DNA of 64,000 nt from Actinomycetaceae bacterium. GTDB taxonomy: Bacteria > Actinomycetota > Actinomycetes > Actinomycetales > Actinomycetaceae. The DNA lies in the NCBI GenBank assembly GCA_012516575.1, contig JAAYWS010000105.1:16429-80428 (forward strand), in the 5' to 3' direction. Numbering within the stretch: the stretch's first letter is position 1; each line of letters begins with the position of its first letter. The notes below the pieces were generated by a model. It was given only the letters and a program-made list of their open reading frames with translations, ran no database searches and had not been told where the DNA came from. Position numbers and translations under genes: made by a program. Positions 25,072 to 33,374 of this stretch are shown piece by piece.

Positions 25072-27096
25072 TTAGACGATCGTAATTGTAATCGTGGTGC
25101 CAACTTTAACTAGCGTGCCGGCAGTTTCGCTTTGCAAGCGTACAGTGCCGAAATAACCGTAGAGCACATATTCAGATTCCACGTTAAAGCCGGCATTGAT
25201 AAGAGCGGTGCGTGCTTGAGATTCTTGCATGCCAATCACGTTAGGAACCAGCGCTAATTCTGGACCTAAAGATACGGTGATGGTTACCGTATCTCCGCGG
25301 TACATGGACTCTTCGGCTTGTGGAGATTGGGAAATAACCGTTCCCTTCGCGATGTCGTCAGAGTACTCTTCACTCACACTTACTTCGAAACCGGTATCTT
25401 CCAAGGTAGTGATAGCAGTGTCTTGGTCGAGGCCGGTAACCGAAGGCACGACGAGTGGCTCGCGTCCTAACGAGACGACATAAGTGACTTCTGAAGAGTG
25501 CGGTATAGATTCCTCGGCTTCGGGCGTTTGCGAAATAACCTCACCCTCGGGGACATCTTGCGAGTATTCTTCGGCGTACACCGGAACAAAACGGGCATCT
25601 TCTAAAGTATTTGCGGCATCATCGGCGGTCATACCGACCACGTCAGGCACGATTAAATACTCCACGCCATCGGAAACCAGCATCACAACTGGGGTATCGG
25701 GATGGATCTTGGTTTGTCCCGGAGGGTCGGTTGAAATAATGAAATCGAAGGCGACGTCGTCGGAATAGCTCCGTTCCTCAGTTACGGTAAATCCGGCGTC
25801 TTCAAGTAATTCCCGCCCCTCGGATACTTCCATATTGGCGACATCAGGAACAGCAACCCGCAAACCAGGACCGGCGGTGAAGTACCAATAGGTCCCATAG
25901 CCGATAGCACTAAACAGTGCGAGAAGGAAAACAATCAGACCAAGACGTCGTCCACGTTTTTTCTGTGGTGTTTGTGTGACAACCGTTGTCTGTTCAGGTA
26001 GAGCAGCCGTATCACGGCGAGGGCTTCCCGACGTAGGCTGATCAAGATTGCTTGCATCTTTCGGAGAAATAACTTTCGTCGGATTATCCGGGCTAGCTGC
26101 GGTAGCGGAATTTTCAGATTCAACGATAACATCCGTAGCCGAAGGCTCTTGATCAGCAACAATTGTTGGCTCGGTGCGCTGGGTGGGGAAGACTGGGATA
26201 CGGCGAATAAGTAGTTCCTCAGGAATACTGGCACGAATATCTTCTAGCGCGTCAAGTGCTGCCTGCCCATTTTGAGGCCGCTTGCTGGGGTTTTTGGCAG
26301 TGAATAGTGCAATCAAAGAATCGATTGCTGGTGGGATCCAATCTGCCATGTCACCCAGCCGAGGCATAGGATCATGTACGTGTTTGTAAGCCACCGCGAG
26401 AGCATTGTCGCCGGTGAACGGCAATTGTCCGCTGAGCAGCTCGTAGAGCATAACTCCTACCGAATACACATCTGAACTCGGCCCAGCGATTCCGTCGGAG
26501 ACTAATTCGGGAGCGACGAAACCTACTGTTCCCAACACTGTAGATGTTTGGGTGGAACTAGAAGCGGCACGCGCTAAACCAAAATCGGCTACCTTTGCCG
26601 TAATCGTTGGCTGATCGATAATCGCAGTGGGATCGAGCGGAGCCGAAAGCAAAATGTTTTCTGGTTTCACATCCCGGTGCACTATATCATTAGCATGTGC
26701 GTCTGCGAGTGCTACTAACACCTGATGGGTAACGTCTAAAGCAACCCCGAGTGGCAGCGAACCATGTGTGGCTAGTTGAGAACGCAAATCGGGTCCAGAT
26801 GCCAGCTCCATCACAAGATAAGGAAGCGGGCCGCTCGGAGTTTCAGCTACGCCTTGATCGTACACGCCGACAATATGCGGGTTAGATAGTTTTGCTGCAG
26901 AGCGGGCTTCGCGAATGAACCGATCCACAAAGTCTGGTTGTTCAGCTAAATGTGAGTGAATAACCTTCAGCGCTACCCGTCGCTCAAGCCGGGTATCGGT
27001 GGCACGATAAACCGTCGCCATGCCTCCACGGGCTAGGCGAGCATGAATCGTATAACGGCCGTCAATAGTCAGGCCGAGGAGCGGATCAGGTTTCAC
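25072..27096 (-). CDS. PASTA-domain transmembrane Ser/Thr protein kinase (PknL/PknB-like)
   Basis: 674 aa. Kinase domain about 14-280: GGMATVYRA glycine loop, Lys44 in VALKVI, HRDVKPENI (Asp142), DFGLAR (171-176), and an activation loop rich in Ser/Thr (SSSTQTSTVLGT) for autophosphorylation. An acidic juxtamembrane stretch (about 290-380) precedes one membrane helix (385-406), then four extracellular PASTA repeats to the end. These sense muropeptides or lipid II and control wall growth and division. The GTG at 27096 has no ribosome binding site; TATTCT lies 7 nt before it, suggesting a leaderless message. Synteny with aroG points to the PknL lineage. Confidence 0.93.
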   Translation of the reverse strand: MKPDPLLGLTIDGRYTIHARLARGGMATVYRATDTRLERRVALKVIHSHLAEQPDFVDRFIREARSAAKLSNPHIVGVYDQGVAETPSGPLPYLVMELASGPDLRSQLATHGSLPLGVALDVTHQVLVALADAHANDIVHRDVKPENILLSAPLDPTAIIDQPTITAKVADFGLARAASSSTQTSTVLGTVGFVAPELVSDGIAGPSSDVYSVGVMLYELLSGQLPFTGDNALAVAYKHVHDPMPRLGDMADWIPPAIDSLIALFTAKNPSKRPQNGQAALDALEDIRASIPEELLIRRIPVFPTQRTEPTIVADQEPSATDVIVESENSATAASPDNPTKVISPKDASNLDQPTSGSPRRDTAALPEQTTVVTQTPQKKRGRRLGLIVFLLALFSAIGYGTYWYFTAGPGLRVAVPDVANMEVSEGRELLEDAGFTVTEERSYSDDVAFDFIISTDPPGQTKIHPDTPVVMLVSDGVEYLIVPDVVGMTADDAANTLEDARFVPVYAEEYSQDVPEGEVISQTPEAEESIPHSSEVTYVVSLGREPLVVPSVTGLDQDTAITTLEDTGFEVSVSEEYSDDIAKGTVISQSPQAEESMYRGDTVTITVSLGPELALVPNVIGMQESQARTALINAGFNVESEYVLYGYFGTVRLQSETAGTLVKVGTTITITIV

Positions 27097-27115
27097 AATG
27101 CTAAGAATATCGACA

Positions 27116-27141
27116 AAGCCGCCGGCGTAGGCGGGCGGCTT
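27116..27141 (-). terminator. GC-rich hairpin after the LysM gene
   Basis: AAGCCGCC (27116-27123) pairs with GGCGGCTT (27134-27141); on the minus strand it follows the LysM gene stop by about 38 nt and is followed by TTTG. It lies just ahead of the kinase gene promoter. Confidence 0.6.
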
Positions 27142-27179
27142 CGCGTGTCGGAAGTTTGGGGACTAGAAGTACGTCATAC

Positions 27180-28325
27180 TTAGAAACGGGCCATCGCAGC
27201 CCGGATTTTGGAGACATAGGTGCGGGTGTCGGGGCGCATCCCGTCACGGATGACGCCGGTCAAGCCCTGATAGTAGCCACCCACAGCATAATCCCAATTC
27301 GAGGTTTGGTTGTGTAGCCAGCGAATAATAGCGATACCAGCTACCGCATTATCGTAGGGGTTAAGAAGGTTGAGGTCGCGTCCAACCATTCCAGAGGCCC
27401 ATACTCCAGACGAAGGAATAACCTGCATAACTCCAATCGCATTGGCTGGAGATACCGCAGTGGGATCGAAACCAGACTCAACATAAGCGTGCGCTAGCGC
27501 CAGCCGCGGATCAACACCCATATCGATGGCGGTTTGGCGGATGATTGCTTGCATTTCTTCGCGGGATGGCAAATCCATAGCTAGCAGGATTGCTTTGTTC
27601 TGATTGGCGGCCGCCACCACATCCGAGCTATATGAATAACCCAAGAAAGTCCCCGGAACAAGGCCGGTCGGCGTCGTCGTTGCTGAAGGTTGGGTGCCCT
27701 GAATAACAGTGGCGGAGGAAACGAAACTCGAATCTTCTGATGCCGGTGCGCTACCGGTGGTACCAATGATGATCTGTTGTCCGACAGTGATTTGTTCGGC
27801 ATTTGCAAGCCCGTTTGTAGCGACAAGATCGTCAACTGAAACGTTATAACGCGATGCAATACTGTAGAGGGTGTCGCCGGTTTGTACCGTGTATTCCATA
27901 CTCGATACTGATGCCTGCGGGGTAGTGCTTGACGTGCTTGTTGTAGAGCCAGTAGTTGTGTCCCCGGAGTTCGATGCAGAACCCGTATTTGGATCGGTAG
28001 TGCCGGTGTCGGTTGACCCGGAGCTGTCGGTTGACCCGGAGCCAGCGGCGGAAGGAATTGTCAGATATTGACCGACGTATATTTGTGATGGATCAGAGAT
28101 CCCGTTAGCTTGGGCAATCGCATCAACTGTTGTTCCGAATCTGCGTGCAATGGAATAGAGAGTGTCTCCGCTTTGTACGACGTAGGATGCGTTCGTGCTT
28201 TGAGTGCGAGGCGGGGTAATGCGGGTGGGTGAATCGCTGGGAAGCGCCATTGCGGGCGGGGCGATCATCGTAATTGCGGCTGCACTTGCCAGCACTGCCG
28301 TTGAACGTGTTTTCCAAGTAGCCAA
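27180..28325 (-). CDS. Secreted LysM lytic transglycosylase
   Basis: About 381 aa. I choose the TTG at 28325 because GGAGG stands 5 nt upstream and the product then opens with a proper signal peptide (ATWKTRSTAVLASAAAITMI...AMA). Two LysM peptidoglycan-binding repeats (YVVQSGDTLYSIARRFG near 48, YTVQTGDTLYSIASRYN near 143) are separated by a Ser/Thr/Gly linker. The C-terminal SLT-like domain has PRLALAHAYVESGFDP with the catalytic Glu, then NAIGVMQVIPSSG and NPYDNAVAGIAIIRWL. It cleaves wall glycan strands outside the cell. The gene lies next to the PASTA kinase, a possible controller of wall turnover. Confidence 0.88.
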   Translation of the reverse strand: MATWKTRSTAVLASAAAITMIAPPAMALPSDSPTRITPPRTQSTNASYVVQSGDTLYSIARRFGTTVDAIAQANGISDPSQIYVGQYLTIPSAAGSGSTDSSGSTDTGTTDPNTGSASNSGDTTTGSTTSTSSTTPQASVSSMEYTVQTGDTLYSIASRYNVSVDDLVATNGLANAEQITVGQQIIIGTTGSAPASEDSSFVSSATVIQGTQPSATTTPTGLVPGTFLGYSYSSDVVAAANQNKAILLAMDLPSREEMQAIIRQTAIDMGVDPRLALAHAYVESGFDPTAVSPANAIGVMQVIPSSGVWASGMVGRDLNLLNPYDNAVAGIAIIRWLHNQTSNWDYAVGGYYQGLTGVIRDGMRPDTRTYVSKIRAAMARF

Positions 28326-28357
28326 GGATGCCTCCACAGCGGCTCATTAATCACCAA

Positions 28358-28385
28358 ACATTCACACCCAAGGTGAGGTGAATGT
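28358..28385 (-). promoter_or_regulatory. Inverted repeat upstream of the LysM gene
   Basis: ACATTCAC (28358-28365) and GTGAATGT (28378-28385) flank 12 nt, 33 nt before the TTG start. A TTGTAACA sequence lies further upstream on the gene's strand. It may be an operator or leader hairpin. The 186-nt gap to idsA shows no riboswitch I can recognise. Confidence 0.35.
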
Positions 28386-28511
28386 GAACAGTGATGAAAT
28401 TGTTACAAAAGTATACATAGAGCGTAGCGCACATAGAGGCGTGTCGCCAAGACAATCTAAGAATTATGGGTTAAGGGCGTGCGCGTGGCGCGTTCGTAAT
28501 GCGCGAAATAC

Positions 28512-29567
28512 TTATCTCTTCCGCCCGGAAAGCGCATCCATCAGCTCTTTAAGTAGTGGAGCATCAAAGGTTAAAGCTGAAACTGCAGCATCCTCACGTT
28601 CATTGATCATGTGCTCGTGCGCCGCAAAAGCACCCGAATCGCGAATAATCTGGCGGGCTTGCCTAACGTCCTCATCGGTAAGTGGACGGCCGAGCATATT
28701 ATCGATAGCTTGCACATCGTCAGCTGATGCGTGCGAACGTGTCAGCGCAAGCAATACGGTTCGTTTGCCTTCAGCAAGATCTCCACCTGCAGGCTTGCCT
28801 GTTACGAGGGGATCTCCGAAAATACCAAGTTCATCATCGCGTAACTGGAAAGCTTCTCCGAGAGGACGGCCAACAGCAGACAACTCGGTAAGCTGTGCAG
28901 CGGTTGCACCGCCAAGAGCAGCACCGATAAGTAAGGGAAGCTCCACCGAATAGCGAGCAGATTTGTGTAACAACACGACAAGGGCATTATCGATAGCACT
29001 TTGAGTATTCTTCGAAAGTGCAGTGAATTCTGCCCGCATATCCATGAACTGGCCAAAAGCAGTTTCCGCGGTCATAGCGTGGAAGATTTCACGGGCTTTT
29101 AAACTAGCATCGGCATTCACGGCTTCAGCTCTTTCGATTTCAAGCCCAGCTAGCGATAACAAGAAGTCTCCGAGCAAGAGGCCCGCTTTAACTCCAAAAT
29201 CGTGTGAATTACCAAGCAACTGACGCTGATTGTGTTGTGTAGCAAAAGCGATATGAGTGGCAGGTAGTCCGCGTCGGGTACGCGCCTCGTCAATAATATC
29301 GTCATGAACTAGCGCCGACACTTGATAAAGCTCTACTGCGGCACCTCCGTGTACCGGTAGCGGAACTTCGGGTCCAGCTATCGCTTCGAAGCCAGCAGCG
29401 AGCAGAAGCGCACGGGTGCGTTTTCCACCTCCGCTTAGCGCCCGAGCTGGTGCTAAAAAGTCTTCCGCTAATTGTTGGGCAACTGAATCATCCAGAAAAG
29501 GCATGGAAGTGTCGAGGGCACGCAGGATTTGTGCCGAAACCGCGTCGCGATAGTTCTCATAGCTCAT
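28512..29567 (-). CDS. idsA: Polyprenyl (geranylgeranyl-type) diphosphate synthase
   Basis: Chain-elongating prenyltransferase that joins IPP to allylic diphosphates. Starting at the ATG 29567 gives MSYENYRDAV and 351 aa. First Asp-rich motif DDIIDE in ALVHDDIIDEARTRRGLPATH, second motif RDDELGIFGDPLVTGKPAGGD, and GGKRTRALLL for diphosphate binding. Product length is not certain; relatives are called geranylgeranyl or farnesyl synthases. dxs, which makes the precursors, lies at 51.5 kb. A weak ribosome binding site leaves the start uncertain; a TTG at 29612 is the longer alternative and would read through one DnaA-like box. Confidence 0.88.
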   Translation of the reverse strand: MSYENYRDAVSAQILRALDTSMPFLDDSVAQQLAEDFLAPARALSGGGKRTRALLLAAGFEAIAGPEVPLPVHGGAAVELYQVSALVHDDIIDEARTRRGLPATHIAFATQHNQRQLLGNSHDFGVKAGLLLGDFLLSLAGLEIERAEAVNADASLKAREIFHAMTAETAFGQFMDMRAEFTALSKNTQSAIDNALVVLLHKSARYSVELPLLIGAALGGATAAQLTELSAVGRPLGEAFQLRDDELGIFGDPLVTGKPAGGDLAEGKRTVLLALTRSHASADDVQAIDNMLGRPLTDEDVRQARQIIRDSGAFAAHEHMINEREDAAVSALTFDAPLLKELMDALSGRKR

Positions 29568-29587
29568 AAGGCCAAGGGTACCCAAGT

Positions 29588-29623
29588 TTGTCCACATACG
29601 TGTTCGTGTCAATATTATCCACA
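29588..29623 (+). promoter_or_regulatory. Pair of DnaA-box sequences
   Basis: TTGTCCACA (29588-29596) matches the Streptomyces-type DnaA box and TTATCCACA (29615-29623) the E. coli consensus, both in the same orientation, 27 bp start to start, in the intergenic region between idsA and the divergent DUF4192 gene. DnaA binding here could regulate either gene or titrate DnaA. No other origin features are present. Confidence 0.5.
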
Positions 29624-29674
29624 GATTTCCGATGCTCTGCGCGGGCGAGTCGATTATTTAGGTTGACTAGGTCC

Positions 29675-30781
29675 ATGAACACATTGCATATGACGCATCC
29701 GGGTCAAGCGCTTATTCTCATCCCACACCTCATCGGATTTCACCCGGAAAATTCGGTTTTTCTCCTCGCAGTAGAATGCGATAAACGCCCTGGAATATTA
29801 GGGCCGCTCGCACGATTCCGCCTTGATGACGGCTTCTTGCCGCCTACGTTTTTACGTGATGCCATCGAGTTTGTTACTGACCATAGTGCCGCTACCGTGG
29901 TTGTTGCCTGGTTTGGTGACGATATGCGAGCCATGCTGGCACGTCGCGATATTCTCGAATCTCTCCACGATGCAGGCATGGTATTGCAAGAACTTCTCGA
30001 CGCGACCTATCAATCGATGAGTCGCGGTTTTGTGTCGGTATTAGTCACTGACGGAACTTATTACGGTTCCGCACAAGACATAATCGGGCATCACAGTGTG
30101 GACCTTTTAACCGCACGCGGAGATCTGCGACTATTTCAAGAACTGGAGGAAACTCCGTTAGCAGCAGAACTGGTTTACACCGGATCTGCGCCGTTGACCT
30201 ACGAACCGACCGGAATATGGGAACGGGTGGGATATGCGAAACGGCGGTTAGCGGTAGAACAGGCCCGGGAAGGGGCCCCACGGCGCGGTGGTCAACTGTG
30301 GAATAACTCACTGGAGCGGGCCATTGAATCGACAATTCCACTTATGCCGGGCAATGCAGCGCAACTGCTCGGTGGTAAACGACGGATTGGAAAACTGAAT
30401 GCGGCATTACGTAACCTGTGGGTGCGTGACCGTGTTCTTCTCAAAGCGGTCGACTCTCAGATGGGATCATTTTCTACCGTCCGGCGAACAGAGCTAGAAC
30501 CAATGCTGGAACGAGCTACTCGACAGCGCCCTGACCGTGCCCGAGTGCAACGAATTATTGACCTATTACAGGCATGCGCCTCATATTCTGCTGATGACGA
30601 CGCGGCCGCCTATGCGGTGTCGGCGTATTTATATTGGTGGTTGGGGGATAGCGCTAAGGCGCGTGATAATGCTCACCAAGCGCTCGAATCTGACCCGCAG
30701 TATTCGCTTGCTCAACTCGTTAGTCAGGCTTTAGCAGCTCACCTTCCGCCGCCGTGGTATGAGCATATCGTCAATAACTAG
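29675..30781 (+). CDS. DUF4192 family protein
   Basis: 368 aa from the ATG at 29675, where the typical DUF4192 opening appears: THPGQALILIPHLIGFHPENSVFLLAV. The N-terminal half is a conserved alpha/beta fold with ATVVVAWFGDD and the terminal region (about 285-365) is helical, TPR-like (YLYWWLGDSAKARDNAHQALESDPQYSLAQL). The family is widespread in actinobacteria and its function is unknown. Earlier in-frame starts would add 29 residues not seen in the family. Divergent from idsA. Confidence 0.82.
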   Translation: MNTLHMTHPGQALILIPHLIGFHPENSVFLLAVECDKRPGILGPLARFRLDDGFLPPTFLRDAIEFVTDHSAATVVVAWFGDDMRAMLARRDILESLHDAGMVLQELLDATYQSMSRGFVSVLVTDGTYYGSAQDIIGHHSVDLLTARGDLRLFQELEETPLAAELVYTGSAPLTYEPTGIWERVGYAKRRLAVEQAREGAPRRGGQLWNNSLERAIESTIPLMPGNAAQLLGGKRRIGKLNAALRNLWVRDRVLLKAVDSQMGSFSTVRRTELEPMLERATRQRPDRARVQRIIDLLQACASYSADDDAAAYAVSAYLYWWLGDSAKARDNAHQALESDPQYSLAQLVSQALAAHLPPPWYEHIVNN

Positions 30782-30806
30782 TTCAAATTAGCGCTCTGAC
30801 CTCGAT

Positions 30807-30840
30807 CAAGGTAGATTCTGACTTGCAAGCTAGTACCTTG
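30807..30840. other. Inverted repeat between DUF4192 and the UspA-like gene
   Basis: CAAGGTA (30807-30813) and TACCTTG (30834-30840) flank a CTTGCAAG palindrome. It could be a weak terminator or an operator of the following gene. Confidence 0.3.
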
Positions 30841-30859
30841 GACGAATTTCGGATAGGAC

Positions 30860-31288
30860 GTGGTCAATGTGGCAATTGTGGTGCCGATACCTTCGGGAAT
30901 GCCTGCGGATAGGATTCTTAATCGTGCCATAGAAATTGCTACCCAAGGAGATTTTCCGATTGTCGGGTTGCTTGTCCGTTCGTTAGCTGAACAGTCACAA
31001 CACGAAATTGATGATGAAATAGACCAGCTCAGCGACCTTCTGGAAAAAACTGATCTCGCTTTTCGGTTTGAAACCCGTGTTGACGGGGGAGAGCTTGCAG
31101 GCCACTTATGCGACGTAGCGCAAGAGCACAATGCGGAACTTATTATTGTTTCGCTCCCGCCCAAACCTGCCAATGCCTCGGTTCACCTCGGCGATCAGGT
31201 ACAAAAGTTGCTAGTCGATGCTCCGTGCGAAGTTTTAGTGGTCCGCGGCGCTGATATTTTCACGGATTCGGGTTCCGAAGAGCTCTAA
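30860..31288 (+). CDS. Universal stress protein (UspA)-like
   Basis: 142 aa. Single alpha/beta Usp-like domain: VNVAIVVPIPSGMPADRILNRAIEIA at the N-terminus, HNAELIIVSLPPKP in the middle, then GDQVQKLLVDAPCEVLVVRG, which resembles the terminal nucleotide-binding strand of Usp proteins, although the full G-2x-G-9x-G-S/T motif is not intact, so ATP binding is uncertain. GTG start at 30860 is tentative. It lies ahead of rpoD on the same strand, with 138 nt between that contain a likely rpoD promoter. Confidence 0.65.
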   Translation: MVNVAIVVPIPSGMPADRILNRAIEIATQGDFPIVGLLVRSLAEQSQHEIDDEIDQLSDLLEKTDLAFRFETRVDGGELAGHLCDVAQEHNAELIIVSLPPKPANASVHLGDQVQKLLVDAPCEVLVVRGADIFTDSGSEEL

Positions 31289-31354
31289 AAGGGAGACTTC
31301 CCCCACAAATGGGAATTTTATAACTCGAAAATCCGTTATTCTTCACGGCGCCTT

Positions 31355-31385
31355 TTGTCGTTTCGTCAAGGCGACCGGCTATACT
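31355..31385 (+). promoter_or_regulatory. Probable rpoD promoter
   Basis: TTGTCG (31355-31360) and TATACT (31380-31385) are separated by 19 nt, longer than ideal. A start near 31392 would give a 35-nt leader to the GTG at 31427, which carries a ribosome binding site. Confidence 0.5.
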
Positions 31386-31426
31386 GTTTTAGGCATATGT
31401 GCTGTTCAAAATCGGAAAGGTCCCAC

Positions 31427-32905
31427 GTGGCTGTTACTTCTTCCTCGTCTACTGCTTCTGCTACCTCAGCTGCCGCTAATAGCGGTGCACAAGCGTATGA
31501 CGGCGCATCGCTGAAAAAACTAAAGGTTCCGGAGCTTAAAGGGCTAGCCAAATCTATTGGCGTACATATACCGTCTAAATTTCGCAAAGCGGAAATTATT
31601 GAGGCGATTGTAGCTGCTAACCCGGCTACCACTGAAAAAGCTCCCGTAGCGGAAAAAGCTGTACCTGAAAAGGAAAAGACGACTGCTAAGAAGGTTGTAG
31701 AAGAACCTGTAGATGATGAGCAGTTGGATGACCTAGCAGAGGACTCGGCAACAACTCCGGATGAGCCGGAAGACCTCGACGACGAAGACCTTGATGACGA
31801 AGAAGACCTCGACGTCGACGATATCGAAGACGACGAAGACGACGAAGACGACGAGGAAGATGTTGAAGAGTCCGCTGAAACCGCTGATGAAGCGGAAGAA
31901 GAAAAAGAAGTAGCGGATAAGAAGAAGACTGGCGCTTTCGTTGTCCGGGACTCCGATGAGACTGACGAACCGGTCCAGCGAGTACACGTCGCTGGCGCTA
32001 CTGCTGACCCGGTCAAGGATTACCTCAAGCAGATCGGTAAGGTTGCGCTACTCAACGCTGAAGAAGAAGTTGAGTTGGCTAACCGGATTGAAGCTGGACT
32101 TTTTGCGCAGCACCTACTCGATACAACTGAGATTGACGATCCGAAGTATCGGCGTGAACTCGAAATCATCTCTCGTGACGGGCAGAAAGCAAAGAACCAT
32201 CTTTTGGAAGCAAACCTGCGTCTGGTTGTTTCGCTCGCCAAGCGGTACACCGGCCGTGGAATGCTTTTCCTTGATCTGATTCAAGAAGGAAATCTTGGTT
32301 TGGTGCGTGCGGTGGAGAAATTCGACTTTGCCAAGGGCTTTAAGTTCTCCACGTATGCAACATGGTGGATCCGCCAGGCAATTACGCGTGCAATGGCAGA
32401 TCAGGCTCGGACTATTCGTATTCCAGTCCATATGGTTGAAGTTATTAACAAACTCGCCCGGGTTCAACGTCAAATGCTCCAAGATCTGGGCCGTGAACCC
32501 ACAGTTGAAGAGCTAGCGAAAGAACTGGATATGACCGAAGAAAAGGTTGTAGAAGTTCAAAAGTACGGGCGTGAACCGATTTCCTTGCACACCCCGCTCG
32601 GCGAAGATGGTGATTCCGAATTCGGTGATCTGATTGAAGACTCCGAAGCAGTAGTACCTGCTGATGCCGTCGGCTTTACCTTGCTCCAAGAGCAACTGCA
32701 TCAGGTGCTCGACACGCTTTCGGAACGTGAAGCGGGTGTAGTTTCCATGCGTTTTGGCCTTACTGACGGTCAACCGAAAACTCTTGATGAGATCGGTAAG
32801 GTGTACGGGGTGACCCGTGAACGTATTCGCCAGATCGAGTCAAAGACTATGTCGAAGCTGCGTCATCCGTCGCGTTCACAGGTCTTGCGCGATTACCTCG
32901 ATTAA
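31427..32905 (+). CDS. rpoD: Principal RNA polymerase sigma factor with N-terminal Rho_N/SAP-like module
   Basis: Housekeeping sigma-70. The GTG at 31427 is chosen for the GGAAAGG upstream and the promoter at 31380; it gives 492 aa. Residues 26-65 ([20 protein letters not shown] then [13 protein letters not shown]) look like the Rho N-terminal/SAP helical module, which I do not recall in SigA or HrdB. A strongly acidic stretch (about 93-160) follows, then the core: region 1.2 [17 protein letters not shown], region 2 [17 protein letters not shown] and [14 protein letters not shown], region 3, and region 4 [20 protein letters not shown], ending SQVLRDYLD like SigA. The Rho_N call is by eye. Confidence 0.95.
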   Translation: MAVTSSSSTASATSAAANSGAQAYDGASLKKLKVPELKGLAKSIGVHIPSKFRKAEIIEAIVAANPATTEKAPVAEKAVPEKEKTTAKKVVEEPVDDEQLDDLAEDSATTPDEPEDLDDEDLDDEEDLDVDDIEDDEDDEDDEEDVEESAETADEAEEEKEVADKKKTGAFVVRDSDETDEPVQRVHVAGATADPVKDYLKQIGKVALLNAEEEVELANRIEAGLFAQHLLDTTEIDDPKYRRELEIISRDGQKAKNHLLEANLRLVVSLAKRYTGRGMLFLDLIQEGNLGLVRAVEKFDFAKGFKFSTYATWWIRQAITRAMADQARTIRIPVHMVEVINKLARVQRQMLQDLGREPTVEELAKELDMTEEKVVEVQKYGREPISLHTPLGEDGDSEFGDLIEDSEAVVPADAVGFTLLQEQLHQVLDTLSEREAGVVSMRFGLTDGQPKTLDEIGKVYGVTRERIRQIESKTMSKLRHPSRSQVLRDYLD

Positions 32906-32927
32906 ACGTTTTCGCAGGTCACGCATG

Positions 32928-32951
32928 GACTCGTAGTAAAAGCTACGAGTC
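32928..32951 (+). terminator. Hairpin after rpoD
   Basis: GACTCGTAG (32928-32936) pairs with CTACGAGTC (32943-32951) around a 6-nt loop, 23 nt past the stop. A short U-run is lacking. A second GNRA-capped hairpin, GCGGGC-GAAA-GCCCGC (32979-32994), follows and may reinforce it. Confidence 0.65.
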
Positions 32952-33038
32952 TGTAGGTGATGGGGCTGGCATTGCGCCGCGGGCGAAAGCCCGCCCGGCA
33001 ATGGGAATAGAATCGAATTAATCTGCTTTGATATAGGT

Positions 33039-33233
33039 ATGAACACGACGATTGAACATCCTACGATGACTGCTATTGACCGCTGCGATGCCTGCGGTGC
33101 GCAAGCCTACGTGCGTGTTGAGATGGCCGCAGGTGAGCTCTATTTCTGCGCTCATCATGCACGTAAACACGCGACGAAAATTGCTGAAGTCGCCATCAAC
33201 ATTGTTGACGAAACCAACCTGATTCCCGCCTGA
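33039..33233 (+). CDS. DUF7455 small Cys/His protein
   Basis: 64 aa. CDACGAQAYVRVEMAAGELYFCAHHARKH places CxxC and CxHH residues like a small zinc-binding fold. Such proteins stand between sigma factor and parE in many actinobacteria; function unknown. It is a single short frame with conserved context. Confidence 0.8.
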   Translation: MNTTIEHPTMTAIDRCDACGAQAYVRVEMAAGELYFCAHHARKHATKIAEVAINIVDETNLIPA

Positions 33234-33374
33234 TTTTGCCGTGGTGAGGGAACGGCACACGAATGTGCGTATCGCTTTATGAACGCACAGCCTATTACGG
33301 CGTCATGAACAGTGTGACCCGAATAGCGTGTGCCCTTACCCGAAAATAATTGCTTACCCACGTATGCTTTTGGA

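Noticed and set aside
28326..28511. c-di-AMP (ydaO-type) riboswitch upstream of the LysM hydrolase
   Set aside because: Such riboswitches precede wall hydrolases in actinobacteria, but I see no matching conserved core, only a simple inverted repeat.
31366..32016. 216-codon Ser-rich minus-strand ORF opposite rpoD
   Set aside because: Antisense of the acidic Asp/Glu codons of the sigma factor.
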